From Planctomycetales bacterium (GTDB lineage: Bacteria; Planctomycetota; Phycisphaerae; SM23-33), in assembly GCA_030592655.1 (NCBI GenBank), contig JAUVIQ010000097.1, forward strand, positions 1 through 10,726: DNA of 10,726 nt. The letters run 5' to 3'. The position numbers and the translations under genes are program-made. Within the stretch, counting starts at the first letter, position 1. Every line of letters begins with the position of its first letter. This document shows, one piece after another, positions 1 to 7,076 of the stretch. The notes beneath the pieces are model-generated. The model worked only from the letters and a program-made list of their open reading frames with translations, made no database searches and was not told the DNA's origin.

Positions 1-2
1 CC

Positions 3-1316
3 GTCATTCCCTTCCTCTGGATACTGCCTTTGTGCATTTACCTGCTGTCGTTTATCATCTGCTTCCATCACGAACGGTGGTACGTCCGTCCGGTCTTCCT
101 GGGGTTGTTTATTTTGTCCATCGTAGCCGTCGCTTTTGTGCGGGCACAATCCGTGAATTTGTCCGTTATTCAACTGATAGCGATGTACTCCGCCGTTTTG
201 TTCTCCTGCTGCATGGTCTGCCACGGTGAGTTGTACCGCCTCAGGCCCGCTCCGCAACGTCTTACGGGATATTACCTTATGATAGCGACCGGAGGAGCGA
301 TCGGCGGGGTCTTCGTCGCGGTTATCGCCCCGCTGGTATTCAACACTTACCTCGAACTTCACCTCGGCCTGCTGGCGTGCTGCCTGTTCGTGCTGCTGGC
401 GGATGAAAAGTCCGTGCTCCGCCAAGGCTCTCGCAAGTGGGTCTGGATAAGTCTGATTGTCGCCGTCGGCGTTGCCGCCATTTTCGCTGAAGGACATCGC
501 GGCAACGCCAATAAGATCGCGGTCTCGAACACTCGCAATTTCTTCGGCGTCCTGACCGTCTGGGAGAACGACCGCAATGATCCGACAAAGCACCGCTTCG
601 TCCTCCAGCACGGAACGACATTTCACGGGCTGCAATTCGTCGATATGAAGAAGCGACGTCAACCGACGGCATACTACGGTCCCAACAGCGGCGGAGGCTT
701 GGCCTTGCGTTTCTTCCCCCGGCAGGAGAACAGGCACATCGGCGTTGTTGGGCTGGGCGTCGGGACAATCGCCGCTTACGGAAAAAAAGGCGACCGCATC
801 CGGTTCTATGAAATTAACCCAGCCGTCGAACGCATCGCCCGCACACGGTTCTCATACCTGAACGATTGCCCAGCCGAAGTGGATGTGATTGTGGGCGATG
901 CGCGATTGTCGATGGAGGCAGAGCCGTCGCAGGAGTTCGACCTGCTCATTCTCGACGCCTTCAGCGGCGGCACCGTTCCGGTCCACCTGCTGACGGTAGA
1001 GGCGTTTAAGATATTCCTGAAGCACCTCAAACCCGACGGCGTTATCGCAATGCACGTCTCGACGGTACATCTTGACTTGCAATCGGTAATCTGGAAAATG
1101 GCTCGGCATCTGAATCTGAAAACCGCATGGATTCAGAATGACGAAAACGCCGCGGAAGGCATTTTCGCATCGGATTGGATAATCCTGACGCGCGATGAGA
1201 GTTTTATAAATCAAAAGGTAATCCAAGCCGTCGCCACTCCGCCCCGAAGCGATTTCGACCGCATCGACCTGTGGACCGACGAACACATTAACCTGTTCCA
1301 GATATTGAAACGATAG
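3..1316 (+). CDS. Membrane-fused spermidine synthase-like protein (5' truncated by window)
   Basis: This open frame runs from the first complete codon in the window, and the hydrophobic residues before the first possible start (TTG at 30) belong to the same membrane segment, so the real start lies upstream. Counting from position 3, about six hydrophobic stretches fill the first 160 residues. They are followed by a soluble domain of spermidine-synthase type. Its Rossmann motif GLGVGT lies near residues 250-255, the ribose-binding acidic loop YEINP near 269-273, VGDAR near 297-301 and LILDAFSGG near 315-323. The family catalyses or resembles aminopropyl transfer, but many membrane-fused members have no proven polyamine role, so the substrate is unknown. 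The protein should sit in the inner membrane with the catalytic domain in the cytoplasm. It is probably co-transcribed with the following URO-D gene, 11 bases downstream. The family call is firm; the function is not. Confidence 0.85.
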   Translation, partial: VIPFLWILPLCIYLLSFIICFHHERWYVRPVFLGLFILSIVAVAFVRAQSVNLSVIQLIAMYSAVLFSCCMVCHGELYRLRPAPQRLTGYYLMIATGGAIGGVFVAVIAPLVFNTYLELHLGLLACCLFVLLADEKSVLRQGSRKWVWISLIVAVGVAAIFAEGHRGNANKIAVSNTRNFFGVLTVWENDRNDPTKHRFVLQHGTTFHGLQFVDMKKRRQPTAYYGPNSGGGLALRFFPRQENRHIGVVGLGVGTIAAYGKKGDRIRFYEINPAVERIARTRFSYLNDCPAEVDVIVGDARLSMEAEPSQEFDLLILDAFSGGTVPVHLLTVEAFKIFLKHLKPDGVIAMHVSTVHLDLQSVIWKMARHLNLKTAWIQNDENAAEGIFASDWIILTRDESFINQKVIQAVATPPRSDFDRIDLWTDEHINLFQILKR

Positions 1317-1327
1317 GAGAAAATCAG

Positions 1328-2383
1328 ATGTCAATGACACCGCGCGAGCGTTGGCTTGCGCTGCTGAACCGTGAGAAGCCGGACCGGATACCCACGGACT
1401 ACTGGGCCACCGATGAAGTAACCGAACGCCTTCTCAAAGATCTCAAATGCAACGACACCGAGGCCCTTTACGATAAACTGCACATCGACGGCGTTCACCG
1501 GATCAACGCGGAGCCGACGGTATCCCATCATCCCGACGATCCCCAAGCCGATAGGTGGGGGCTTCGGTTCAGGGCGGTCAGTTACGGAGAGGGCGAATAC
1601 GCCGAAGTGATCAACCATCCGCTGGCCGACGTCAAGACGGTCGAGGATGTCCACGCATTCAAATGGCCTAACGCCGACGACCACGATTGGGAGAAATTCG
1701 CCCAGCAGGTCGCCGACATTCCGGGCCACCGGGCTGTCCAATGCGGCTGCTACGAACCATACCTTATCTACTGCTACATGCGCGGTATGGAACAGGCGAT
1801 GATGGACCTGCTCGTCGAGCCGGAAATCGCCGAAGCAATCTTCACGCACCTGTTCGACTTCCACCTCGGCCTCAACGAGCGAATGTGGGATATTGCCGAC
1901 AGGCGGGTTGACCTGACATACGTAGCCGAGGACCTCGGCAGCCAGACCGGGCTGCTGATGGGGCTGGAGCAAATCCGCAAATTCATCCTCCCGAATCAGA
2001 AGAAGATGGCCGACCTTGCCAGAAGCCACGGCATCCACATTTTCTACCATACAGACGGAGCCGCTCGTGACGTAATCCCCGACTTGATCGAAGTAACGGG
2101 TATCGAAGTGCTCAATCCTATTCAGTGGCGATGTCCGGGAATGGAGCGCGAAGGCCTGGTGCGTGACTTCGGCGATAAAATCGCCTTCCACGGCGCGGTC
2201 GATAACCAGCAAACGCTCGCGTTCGGCTCACCCGATGACGTTCGCCGGGAGGTGCTGGACAACATCCGTATCTTCGCCCCGGCCAGATGGTTCTGCGCCC
2301 CCTGCCACAACCTCCAGCCGGTCTCGCCGACCGAAAACATCACAACAATGTACGAAACAATATGGGAAAATGGGAAACTGTGA
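1328..2383 (+). CDS. URO-D family protein, methyltransferase-like, not heme URO-D
   Basis: A 351-residue protein of the uroporphyrinogen decarboxylase / MtaA-CmuA superfamily, TIM-barrel type. It opens with MSMTPRERWL and the typical family phrase REKPDRIP. EDLGSQTGLLM lies at 201-211, YHTDG at 240-244 and APCHNLQPVSPTENI at 324-338. The arginine-rich substrate motif near the N-terminus of true heme-pathway URO-D is absent, so porphyrin decarboxylation is unlikely. Corrinoid methyltransferases of this superfamily use a His-x-Cys...Cys zinc site. Here the His is followed by Thr-Asp (HTDG), with Cys323 and Cys326 further on, so the metal site is altered or rebuilt. Start choice: TAGGAGA at 1314-1320 overlaps the upstream stop and sits 7 bases from ATG 1328. 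ATG 1334, which gives the commoner MTPRER start, is the alternative. The gene probably forms an operon with the upstream membrane gene. The substrate is unknown; methyl-group transfer or demethylation is an inference. Confidence 0.88.
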   Translation: MSMTPRERWLALLNREKPDRIPTDYWATDEVTERLLKDLKCNDTEALYDKLHIDGVHRINAEPTVSHHPDDPQADRWGLRFRAVSYGEGEYAEVINHPLADVKTVEDVHAFKWPNADDHDWEKFAQQVADIPGHRAVQCGCYEPYLIYCYMRGMEQAMMDLLVEPEIAEAIFTHLFDFHLGLNERMWDIADRRVDLTYVAEDLGSQTGLLMGLEQIRKFILPNQKKMADLARSHGIHIFYHTDGAARDVIPDLIEVTGIEVLNPIQWRCPGMEREGLVRDFGDKIAFHGAVDNQQTLAFGSPDDVRREVLDNIRIFAPARWFCAPCHNLQPVSPTENITTMYETIWENGKL

Positions 2384-2405
2384 AAAAAAGGGACGGTTTC
2401 TTCCG
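2383..2405. repeat. Partial copy of the A-run/T-run palindrome family
   Basis: Immediately after the URO-D stop codon the sequence AAAAAAAGGGACGG is followed by TTTCTTCC. The left half matches the copy read on the minus strand at 3058-3033 (AAAAAGGGGACGG). The right half has diverged, so this is a degenerate or half copy. It has the same position relative to a stop codon as the other two copies. Confidence 0.45.
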
Positions 2406-2424
2406 ATTTCAATCCCGTCGGCCT

Positions 2425-2456
2425 GCCCCGTTCGTTGGGGGGCGAACTTTTTCTTT
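2425..2456 (+). terminator. Possible rho-independent terminator after the first operon
   Basis: GCCCC at 2425-2429 can pair with GGGG(G)C at 2437-2443 across the loop GTTCGTT. The stem is followed, after a GAAC gap, by TTTTTCTTT. The stem is GC-rich but short and contains a bulge, and the gap before the T run is larger than usual. It is a plausible but weak terminator between the URO-D gene and the toxin-antitoxin pair. Confidence 0.35.
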
Positions 2457-2529
2457 CGGTACCGAGCGAGATTGATCCTTGCAAAACGGTCTAATAGCGG
2501 GGATTATAGAATACGAAGGAATCTGGAAA

Positions 2530-2751
2530 ATGGCGAAACGATACACGGTAAGCGACGGCAAACTGGTTCTCGCGATTGAGGAGGCCGATGAGGGCGGCTA
2601 CATTGTTACCTCTCCTCTCGACCCCGAACTCATAACGGAATCTGAGACCATCTCTGAAGCGTTCGCCAACGCGCGTGATGCGCTCAAGGCGCTGACCCGC
2701 TCGCGAGCAAAACTCATGAAAAAATTGCCGCTTGCATCGGCGAACCGGTAG
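2530..2751 (+). CDS. hicB: HicB-family antitoxin (short form)
   Basis: A 73-residue protein with the HicB-like fold signature: GGYIVTSPLDPELITE at residues 22-37, then SEAFANARDALKAL at 42-55. In HicAB systems this degraded RNase-H-fold protein binds and neutralises the HicA mRNA interferase, and often represses its own operon. This copy is short: after the core there is only a basic tail (RSRAKLMKKL) and no recognisable ribbon-helix-helix or helix-turn-helix domain, so DNA binding by HicB alone is doubtful. Start choice: GAAGGA at 2515-2520 lies 9 bases before ATG 2530. The frame stays open upstream to a TTG at 2479, but the residues there are not HicB-like. The toxin gene follows after 10 bases, antitoxin first, which is the less usual order for this family. 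Confidence 0.82.
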   Translation: MAKRYTVSDGKLVLAIEEADEGGYIVTSPLDPELITESETISEAFANARDALKALTRSRAKLMKKLPLASANR

Positions 2752-2761
2752 GGGTAAGTCT

Positions 2762-2956
2762 GTGAAACGCCGAGTGCTTGAGAAACACTTGCGGTCGCAC
2801 GGTTGCTTACTGCACCACCACGGGCGCAGGCACGATGTGTGGGTCAACCCCATCAACCTCGCGCAAGCTCCCGTTCCACGTCACACGAAACTGAAATACG
2901 GTACGGCGAAGGGAATCTGTCGCATACTCGGCGTGTCAGTTCCGGCAGGACGGTAA
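2762..2956 (+). CDS. hicA: HicA-family mRNA interferase toxin
   Basis: A 64-residue basic protein with a GTG start. MKRRVLEKHLRSHGC begins the first helix, then GRRHDVWVNP (residues 21-30) carries the likely catalytic His24. PVPRHTKLKYGTAKGICRIL (38-57) is the typical HicA C-terminal part. HicA proteins have a double-stranded-RNA-binding fold and cleave mRNA independently of the ribosome until HicB binds. The gene starts 10 bases after the hicB stop, with only a weak purine stretch (AGGGGTAAG) before the GTG, so translational coupling to hicB is likely and would keep antitoxin in excess. Length and motifs are complete, so the toxin looks intact. A TTG at 2732 in the same frame would overlap hicB and is not favoured. 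Confidence 0.82.
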   Translation: MKRRVLEKHLRSHGCLLHHHGRRHDVWVNPINLAQAPVPRHTKLKYGTAKGICRILGVSVPAGR

Positions 2957-3032
2957 CGCCAACATACAGGGGAATGGTTGGCCGGTGGCGTGGTCGCGGT
3001 TTTTGCCTGCCCCCTGGAGGCAGCCACGAAAG

Positions 3033-3058
3033 AAAAAAAAGACTCCCGTCCCCTTTTT
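3033..3058 (-). terminator. A-run/T-run palindrome at the 3' end of the Gfo/Idh gene
   Basis: Directly after the stop codon of the minus-strand oxidoreductase, the minus strand reads AAAAAGGGGACGGGAGTC followed by eight T residues. AAAAAG pairs with CTTTTT around an 11-base loop. The placement and the T run on the minus strand make it a candidate terminator. It also matches the palindrome at 5597-5619 at about 20 of 23 positions, so it belongs to a dispersed repeat family. The stem is A/T-rich, so terminator strength is uncertain. Confidence 0.45.
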
Positions 3059-4306
3059 CTACGGCAGGTCAATCACGGCATTTTCACGTCTGGCGCGTTC
3101 GGCGGCGAAAACCATCAGATGGCTTTCCAGCGTCTCTGCCGGGCCGGAGAGTATCTTCGATGGGTCGTTATCGACCACAGCCGAGATAAAACTGCTCATC
3201 AATCCGTAATCCCCCCCACCGTGGCCGCCGAGGATCGAGGCGTCGCCAGCCTCTGTGTCGATGACCTCGGTCGTGTCGGTCAGGAAATCGAATATCGTTA
3301 TCTTCGAGCCGTCGCCGTAAATCTCGCCGCGAGTACCGAAAATCCGCGTCTTTCGATGCCCGGCTTTGTTGAAGGCCGTCATTGTGAACGAGGCCGTCTT
3401 CCCCTCGTCAAAGAACATGTTGACGACCTGGTTATCCACCACGTCGTTGCCGCATTCATAAACGCACCGGCCATAAGGTCCGTCACGGAGCGCCTTGGTT
3501 ATGCCTTCGGGTGTAACGTCAGGCGCAAGGACATCGACGGGCCAGCCTTTCTTGCCCCGCTCAAGCATACCAAGGTAAATCTTTTTGGCAGAGTATGGGC
3601 AATCGGCTTCGACGGGACAGTCCAGGCAGCGGTCGGCTGCTCCGTCAGGTTTATTTTCCTTCCTGAAATGGTACAAACTCCCGAAGGATGAGACCTTCAG
3701 GCATCGAGCATCCATTATGTAACTAATCCAGTCGATGTCGTGGCAGGACTTGGCCAGCAGCATAGACGACGATTTCGCCTCGTTGCCCCAGTTTCCGCGG
3801 ACGAAGGAATGGGCCTGGTGCCAGTATCCGACCGGTTCGAGGTGCTGGAGGCTGACGACTTCGCCGATAGCGCCGGAATCAATGACGGCCTTGAGCCGTT
3901 GCGTGTAGGTTGTGTAGCGCATGACGTGGCAGACGGCGAAGATGATCTTGTTTTCGACCGCGGCGGTAACTATCCGCCGACAGTCGGCTTCATTCGGCGC
4001 CATCGGTTTTTCCAGCAGCATGTGGTATCCGAGATTTCCGAACGCCACAGCCGGGTCGGCATGCATGTCGTCCAGCGTAGCGATGATAACGGCGTCGGCG
4101 AACCGTTCGCGCCCGGCAGCGGTCTGCCAGTCGGTAAAGACGTTCTCTGCCGGGATGTTATGTGCCTCGACGAGTCGATTTCGGTAAAACTCCCTCGGTT
4201 CGGCCACGCCGACGACCTTCGCCTGATCCGGGTGTTCGGTCGCATACGTCGCGTAGTTGCCGCCGCGACCACCGGCGCCGATAACGAGTATTGTCACGGG
4301 GTTCAT
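3059..4306 (-). CDS. Gfo/Idh/MocA family oxidoreductase with cysteine cluster
   Basis: A 415-residue NAD(P)-dependent oxidoreductase of the Gfo/Idh/MocA family. These proteins oxidise or reduce sugars, inositols or related polyols. The Rossmann motif VIGAGGRGG is at residues 8-16 and the family hallmark EKP at 99-101. KSCHDIDW at 187-194 carries the likely catalytic His189 with Asp190 and Asp192. The C-terminal part has GGHGGGDYGLM at 360-370. Unusual for the family at large is a cysteine cluster: Cys227, Cys230 and Cys236 (CLDCPVEADC), then Cys281 and Cys285 (CVYEC). I recall similar segments in a subgroup of bacterial relatives but know no function for them. Start choice: GAGGAGA at 4315-4321 lies 8 bases upstream of ATG 4306. 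The open frame continues to 4438, but that extension would cross the proposed promoter and has no family resemblance. The gene is divergent from a URO-D family gene, suggesting a shared pathway. The substrate is unknown. Confidence 0.9.
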   Translation of the reverse strand: MNPVTILVIGAGGRGGNYATYATEHPDQAKVVGVAEPREFYRNRLVEAHNIPAENVFTDWQTAAGRERFADAVIIATLDDMHADPAVAFGNLGYHMLLEKPMAPNEADCRRIVTAAVENKIIFAVCHVMRYTTYTQRLKAVIDSGAIGEVVSLQHLEPVGYWHQAHSFVRGNWGNEAKSSSMLLAKSCHDIDWISYIMDARCLKVSSFGSLYHFRKENKPDGAADRCLDCPVEADCPYSAKKIYLGMLERGKKGWPVDVLAPDVTPEGITKALRDGPYGRCVYECGNDVVDNQVVNMFFDEGKTASFTMTAFNKAGHRKTRIFGTRGEIYGDGSKITIFDFLTDTTEVIDTEAGDASILGGHGGGDYGLMSSFISAVVDNDPSKILSGPAETLESHLMVFAAERARRENAVIDLP

Positions 4307-4379
4307 ACTGTTAGTCTCCTCTGGAACCTCTTCCGGCGGCATGTCAATCTCCGCCGGCTTTCGACACAACAACGGAATC

Positions 4380-4407
4380 AGCATACGCAGCCGGGCCGGT
4401 CTGTCAA
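4380..4407 (-). promoter_or_regulatory. Putative sigma70-like promoter for the Gfo/Idh gene
   Basis: On the minus strand TTGACA (4407-4402) is a perfect -35 consensus. It is followed after 16 bases by TATGCT (4385-4380), 4 of 6 to the -10 consensus. Transcription would start near 4372 and give a leader of about 65 bases to ATG 4306, which supports the shorter protein. The call is based on motifs only. Confidence 0.45.
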
Positions 4408-4445
4408 GAAGCATCGCCACATCAGATGCTCTAATCAATTATTCC

Positions 4446-4475
4446 TTGTAAGCCCTGTCGCAGATTCCCTATTAT
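4446..4475 (+). promoter_or_regulatory. Putative sigma70-like promoter for the second URO-D gene
   Basis: TTGTAA at 4446-4451 and TATTAT at 4470-4475 are separated by 18 bases and match the -35 and -10 consensus at 4 and 5 of 6 positions. The expected start near 4482 lies after ATG 4474, so that upstream ATG would not be transcribed. This supports ATG 4528 or 4513 as the true start. The promoter is back to back with the minus-strand one at 4380-4407, so a single regulator bound between them could control both genes. Confidence 0.42.
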
Positions 4476-4527
4476 GCAAACCCTTGGGTATCAGACCATC
4501 AGAGTCGAACTAATGAAGAGAGAAAAA

Positions 4528-5595
4528 ATGACCCCGAGAGAACGAGTCGAAAATGCATTGCGAGGCGGACATTCCGAGAAGGTTCCGTTCACGATGTACG
4601 AGTGCATGATCCCGCAATGCTCTGCCGAGCGGGAGATGCGCAATCGCGGTCTGTGCATCCTCCGGTACGAGGATGTCTTCAAAGTCCGCCGTCCCAACGT
4701 CAAAACCACAAAGCAGACCTACTGGGAGGACGGCAAGGAACTCGTCCGAACGGTCCACGAAACGCCGGCCGGGACGTTGACGATGCTTCAGGAACCGGCA
4801 GGGTTCACCTCATGGACGCACGAAAGGATGTTTAAGGGCCCCGACGACTACAAGGCTATTCTCTTCTACGTTCAGGACGAATGTTACGAACCGGCGTACG
4901 AGCAGTTCACCCAAGCCGAGCAGGCCTTCGGAGGCGACGCCATCTTCCGCACCTGGATCGGCCTGGAACCGCTCCAGACGTTGATCTCCGGCGACATCAT
5001 GGGCATGGAGGACTTCTGCATGGAATGGATGGACCGGCGAGACGAAGTGCTGAAAATTTCTGAAGCCGTCGCAGCCAATCGGCGGAAAATATATCCAATC
5101 GTAGCCGACTCGCCCGCCGGGCACGTCAACTACGGTGGAAACGTAACGCCGGAAATCATCGGACTGGAGAACTTCGAGAAGTATTACGTTCCCCATTACA
5201 ATGAGGCCGCCGAGGTCCTGCATAAGGGCGGCAAGTTGGTCGGGGTTCACTTCGACGCCAACTGCAAGTTGCTCTCGAATGCCATCGCCGGGACTGACCT
5301 TGACTACATCGAGGCGTTCACGCCTGCGCCGGATTTGGACATGACGCTTGCGGAGGCACGCGACGCCTGGCCGGGGAAGGTAATCTGGATGAACTTCCCC
5401 TCTTCGCTGCACTTGAAAACCGACGCGGAGGTCGAGGCTGCCACTGTGGATTTGCTGAACGAAGCCGGCACGCCGGACGGGTTGATTATGGGCATTACCG
5501 AGGACATCCCCCCCCACCGCTGGCGGGACTCCTGCCGGGCCATTATGAACGGCCTGGACCGCCACGCCCGAAGCAACCCGAACCTATATTCGTAA
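4528..5595 (+). CDS. URO-D family protein, second divergent paralogue
   Basis: A 355-residue member of the same superfamily as the gene at 1328-2383, but only distantly similar to it. It starts MTPRERVENALRGGH, the same opening pattern. RTWIGLEPLQTL lies at 141-152 and GVHFDANCKLL at 239-249, which aligns in position with the HTDG segment of the first paralogue. ITEDIPPHRW lies at 323-332 near the C-terminus. The heme URO-D arginine motif is absent. His241 and Cys246 are the only nearby ligands resembling a metal site, so it is not a canonical corrinoid methyltransferase either. Start choice: ATG 4528 is preceded by the purine-rich GAAGAGAGAAAAA and gives the family N-terminus; ATG 4513 in the same frame is also possible. 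ATG 4474 lies inside the proposed promoter and has no ribosome site. It is divergent from the Gfo/Idh gene and convergent with glutamate dehydrogenase. The substrate is unknown. Confidence 0.87.
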   Translation: MTPRERVENALRGGHSEKVPFTMYECMIPQCSAEREMRNRGLCILRYEDVFKVRRPNVKTTKQTYWEDGKELVRTVHETPAGTLTMLQEPAGFTSWTHERMFKGPDDYKAILFYVQDECYEPAYEQFTQAEQAFGGDAIFRTWIGLEPLQTLISGDIMGMEDFCMEWMDRRDEVLKISEAVAANRRKIYPIVADSPAGHVNYGGNVTPEIIGLENFEKYYVPHYNEAAEVLHKGGKLVGVHFDANCKLLSNAIAGTDLDYIEAFTPAPDLDMTLAEARDAWPGKVIWMNFPSSLHLKTDAEVEAATVDLLNEAGTPDGLIMGITEDIPPHRWRDSCRAIMNGLDRHARSNPNLYS

Positions 5596-5620
5596 GAAAA
5601 AGGGGTCAGGAGCCTTTTTC
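5596..5620. terminator. Palindrome between convergent genes, likely bidirectional terminator
   Basis: GAAAAAGG (5596-5603) pairs perfectly with CCTTTTTC (5613-5620) around the 9-base loop GGTCAGGAG. On the plus strand it starts on the last stop codon's heels and is followed by TTTT. On the minus strand it ends in a run of T as well. It fills almost the whole 27-base gap between the URO-D and glutamate dehydrogenase stop codons, as expected for a shared terminator. It matches the element at 3033-3058 in reverse orientation. Confidence 0.55.
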
Positions 5621-5622
5621 TT

Positions 5623-6882
5623 TTACGATAAATATCCTCGTGCGATCATTGCCGAGCAGACGGTGCTGACGCCGAGGTACATCGCAGCGTCGCGCATTGA
5701 GAGTTTCCGCTCGTGGGCCAGTTCGTGAACCTGAGCGAATTTTTCAGCCATCCGCTGCCGGAGGCGCGTTTGTACTTCCTGTTCGGTCATCTGCTCCTGC
5801 TGCGTTTCCTGCGTGAATTCCAGATACGAGACGAACACGCCGCCGGCGTTGCAGAGGATGTCGGGGATCACAAATACGCCTCGCTCGATAAGTATTTCAT
5901 CGGCTTTCGGGCTGGTCGGTCCGTTGGCGCCTTCGGCTATGATTTTGGCGGAGATTCGCGGGGCATTTTCCGCCGTTATCTGGTTGGCCGACGCGGCAGG
6001 GACCAGCACGTCGCACGGCATCTCCAGCATCTTCGCCCCGTCGATAGCCTGGCTGTCGGCGAAATTCTTAACGCTGCCCGTTTTGGAAACGTGCTCGATA
6101 AGAACGTCTATGTCCAAACCTTTTTCATTGGTAACAGCCCCGTACAGATCGCCGGCGGCTATAACGCTTGCGCCCGATTCGTGGAGCGTCTTTGCCGCCA
6201 CCGCTCCGACGTTTCCGAAACCCTGGACAACGGCGGTAGCGTCCCGCATCTCGATACCTAGCGCCTTGAACGCTTCTGCCACACATATCACCACGCCGCT
6301 ACCGGTCGCTTCGCGCCGTCCCGGGATCCCGCCCAGGATCACGGGTTTGCCCGTAACATAGCATCCCTGCGTAGTGGCTTGGCCCTTTGAGAATGATATT
6401 GTGTCCTTTATGTGCCCCATGTCTCGCTCATTTGTTCCCATATCCGGAGCGGGCACATATACCTGCGGACCGATGTGCCGCTTGGCATTACGGGCATAAC
6501 TGCGAATCAGCGTTTCTTTGTCGAGTTTATCGAGTTCGGCTGAATCGGCGACGATTCCGCTCTTTCCACCGCCGAAGGGAACGCCGATCAGGGCGCACTT
6601 CCAGGTCATCTCCATCGCCAGGCCTGTAACGTCGTCCAGCGTAACGCCCGGCATCATGCGGATTCCGCCTTTGGACGGACCCAGGGCCTCGCTGTGGCGA
6701 ACGATAAACGCGCGGAACGTGCAAATTTTCTTATCGCCCAATTGAGGTCCGAGCGTTATCTCGATCCGCTCCCTTGGCTGACGAATCTTGACGAGAAGTT
6801 CGGTATCAATCTGCCCTTCAAGCAGCGCCGCCGCCTTGTCAAAGTTCGCCAGCGCCGTCGCCAGAATCGAATTCTTGGCCAT
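5623..6882 (-). CDS. gdhA: Glutamate dehydrogenase, hexameric type
   Basis: A 419-residue Glu/Leu/Phe/Val dehydrogenase, the usual length for hexameric NAD-type glutamate dehydrogenase, which interconverts glutamate and 2-oxoglutarate plus ammonium. The glutamate-binding and catalytic residues are all present: Lys71 in GPSKGGIR, Lys95 in TWKCAL, Lys107 in PFGGGKSGI, Asp147 in PAPDMGTNE and Ser352 in GGVFVSYLE. These residues favour glutamate over branched or aromatic amino acids. The cofactor site has GFGNVG at 221-226 and an acidic Asp245 at the end of the second strand, which suggests NAD preference. The aromatic Trp often found after SYxE is Phe here (SYLEF). Start choice: AAGGAG lies 7 bases before ATG 6882. 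The frame stays open to 6975, but the extension is not conserved-looking. Divergent from a cupin gene; the ends converge with the URO-D gene. Confidence 0.93.
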   Translation of the reverse strand: MAKNSILATALANFDKAAALLEGQIDTELLVKIRQPRERIEITLGPQLGDKKICTFRAFIVRHSEALGPSKGGIRMMPGVTLDDVTGLAMEMTWKCALIGVPFGGGKSGIVADSAELDKLDKETLIRSYARNAKRHIGPQVYVPAPDMGTNERDMGHIKDTISFSKGQATTQGCYVTGKPVILGGIPGRREATGSGVVICVAEAFKALGIEMRDATAVVQGFGNVGAVAAKTLHESGASVIAAGDLYGAVTNEKGLDIDVLIEHVSKTGSVKNFADSQAIDGAKMLEMPCDVLVPAASANQITAENAPRISAKIIAEGANGPTSPKADEILIERGVFVIPDILCNAGGVFVSYLEFTQETQQEQMTEQEVQTRLRQRMAEKFAQVHELAHERKLSMRDAAMYLGVSTVCSAMIARGYLS

Positions 6883-6946
6883 TGTTTTGCTCCTTGCACA
6901 ACGAAACCAGTGTCGGAAAACATTGTTTTTCGCGATTAAGCGGCGG

Positions 6947-6975
6947 ATGGTACACCAGAGCGACGCCTGATTCAA
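6947..6975 (-). promoter_or_regulatory. Possible promoter for glutamate dehydrogenase
   Basis: On the minus strand TTGAAT (6975-6970) and TACCAT (6952-6947) are separated by 17 bases and each match the sigma70 consensus at 4 of 6 positions. The leader to ATG 6882 would be about 58 bases. The matches are modest, so this is a tentative call. Confidence 0.28.
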
Positions 6976-7076
6976 TCCCCGTGTGGGACAATTTGATTAT
7001 TTCTTACGAAGCCGAAGGGCGTAACCCCTCTCGCCACTGATGTAAGGCTCGTCTTGCGGAAATAAAAAATTACGGG

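Noticed and set aside
1331..2212. Long minus-strand open frame of 293 codons opposite the first URO-D gene
   Set aside because: It mirrors the codon structure of the sense gene, has no ribosome site that I can see and no recognisable domain.
3007..3023. CTGCC...GGCAG hairpin after hicA
   Set aside because: The stem is five pairs with a seven-base loop and is not followed by a T run on either strand, so a terminator call is not supported.
4307..4438. N-terminal extension of the oxidoreductase to an ATG at 4438
   Set aside because: The Rossmann strand begins at the ATG at 4306 with a good GAGGAGA site, and a TTGACA/TATGCT promoter lies inside the extension.
2978..4513. Two long plus-strand open frames (2978-3691 and 3740-4513) opposite the oxidoreductase
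   Set aside because: They are antisense to a gene with clear family motifs throughout, have no family resemblance, and arise from the GC-rich codon pattern of the real gene.
6883..6975. N-terminal extension of glutamate dehydrogenase to 6975
   Set aside because: AAGGAG sits at the right distance from ATG 6882 and the shorter protein has the usual family length.
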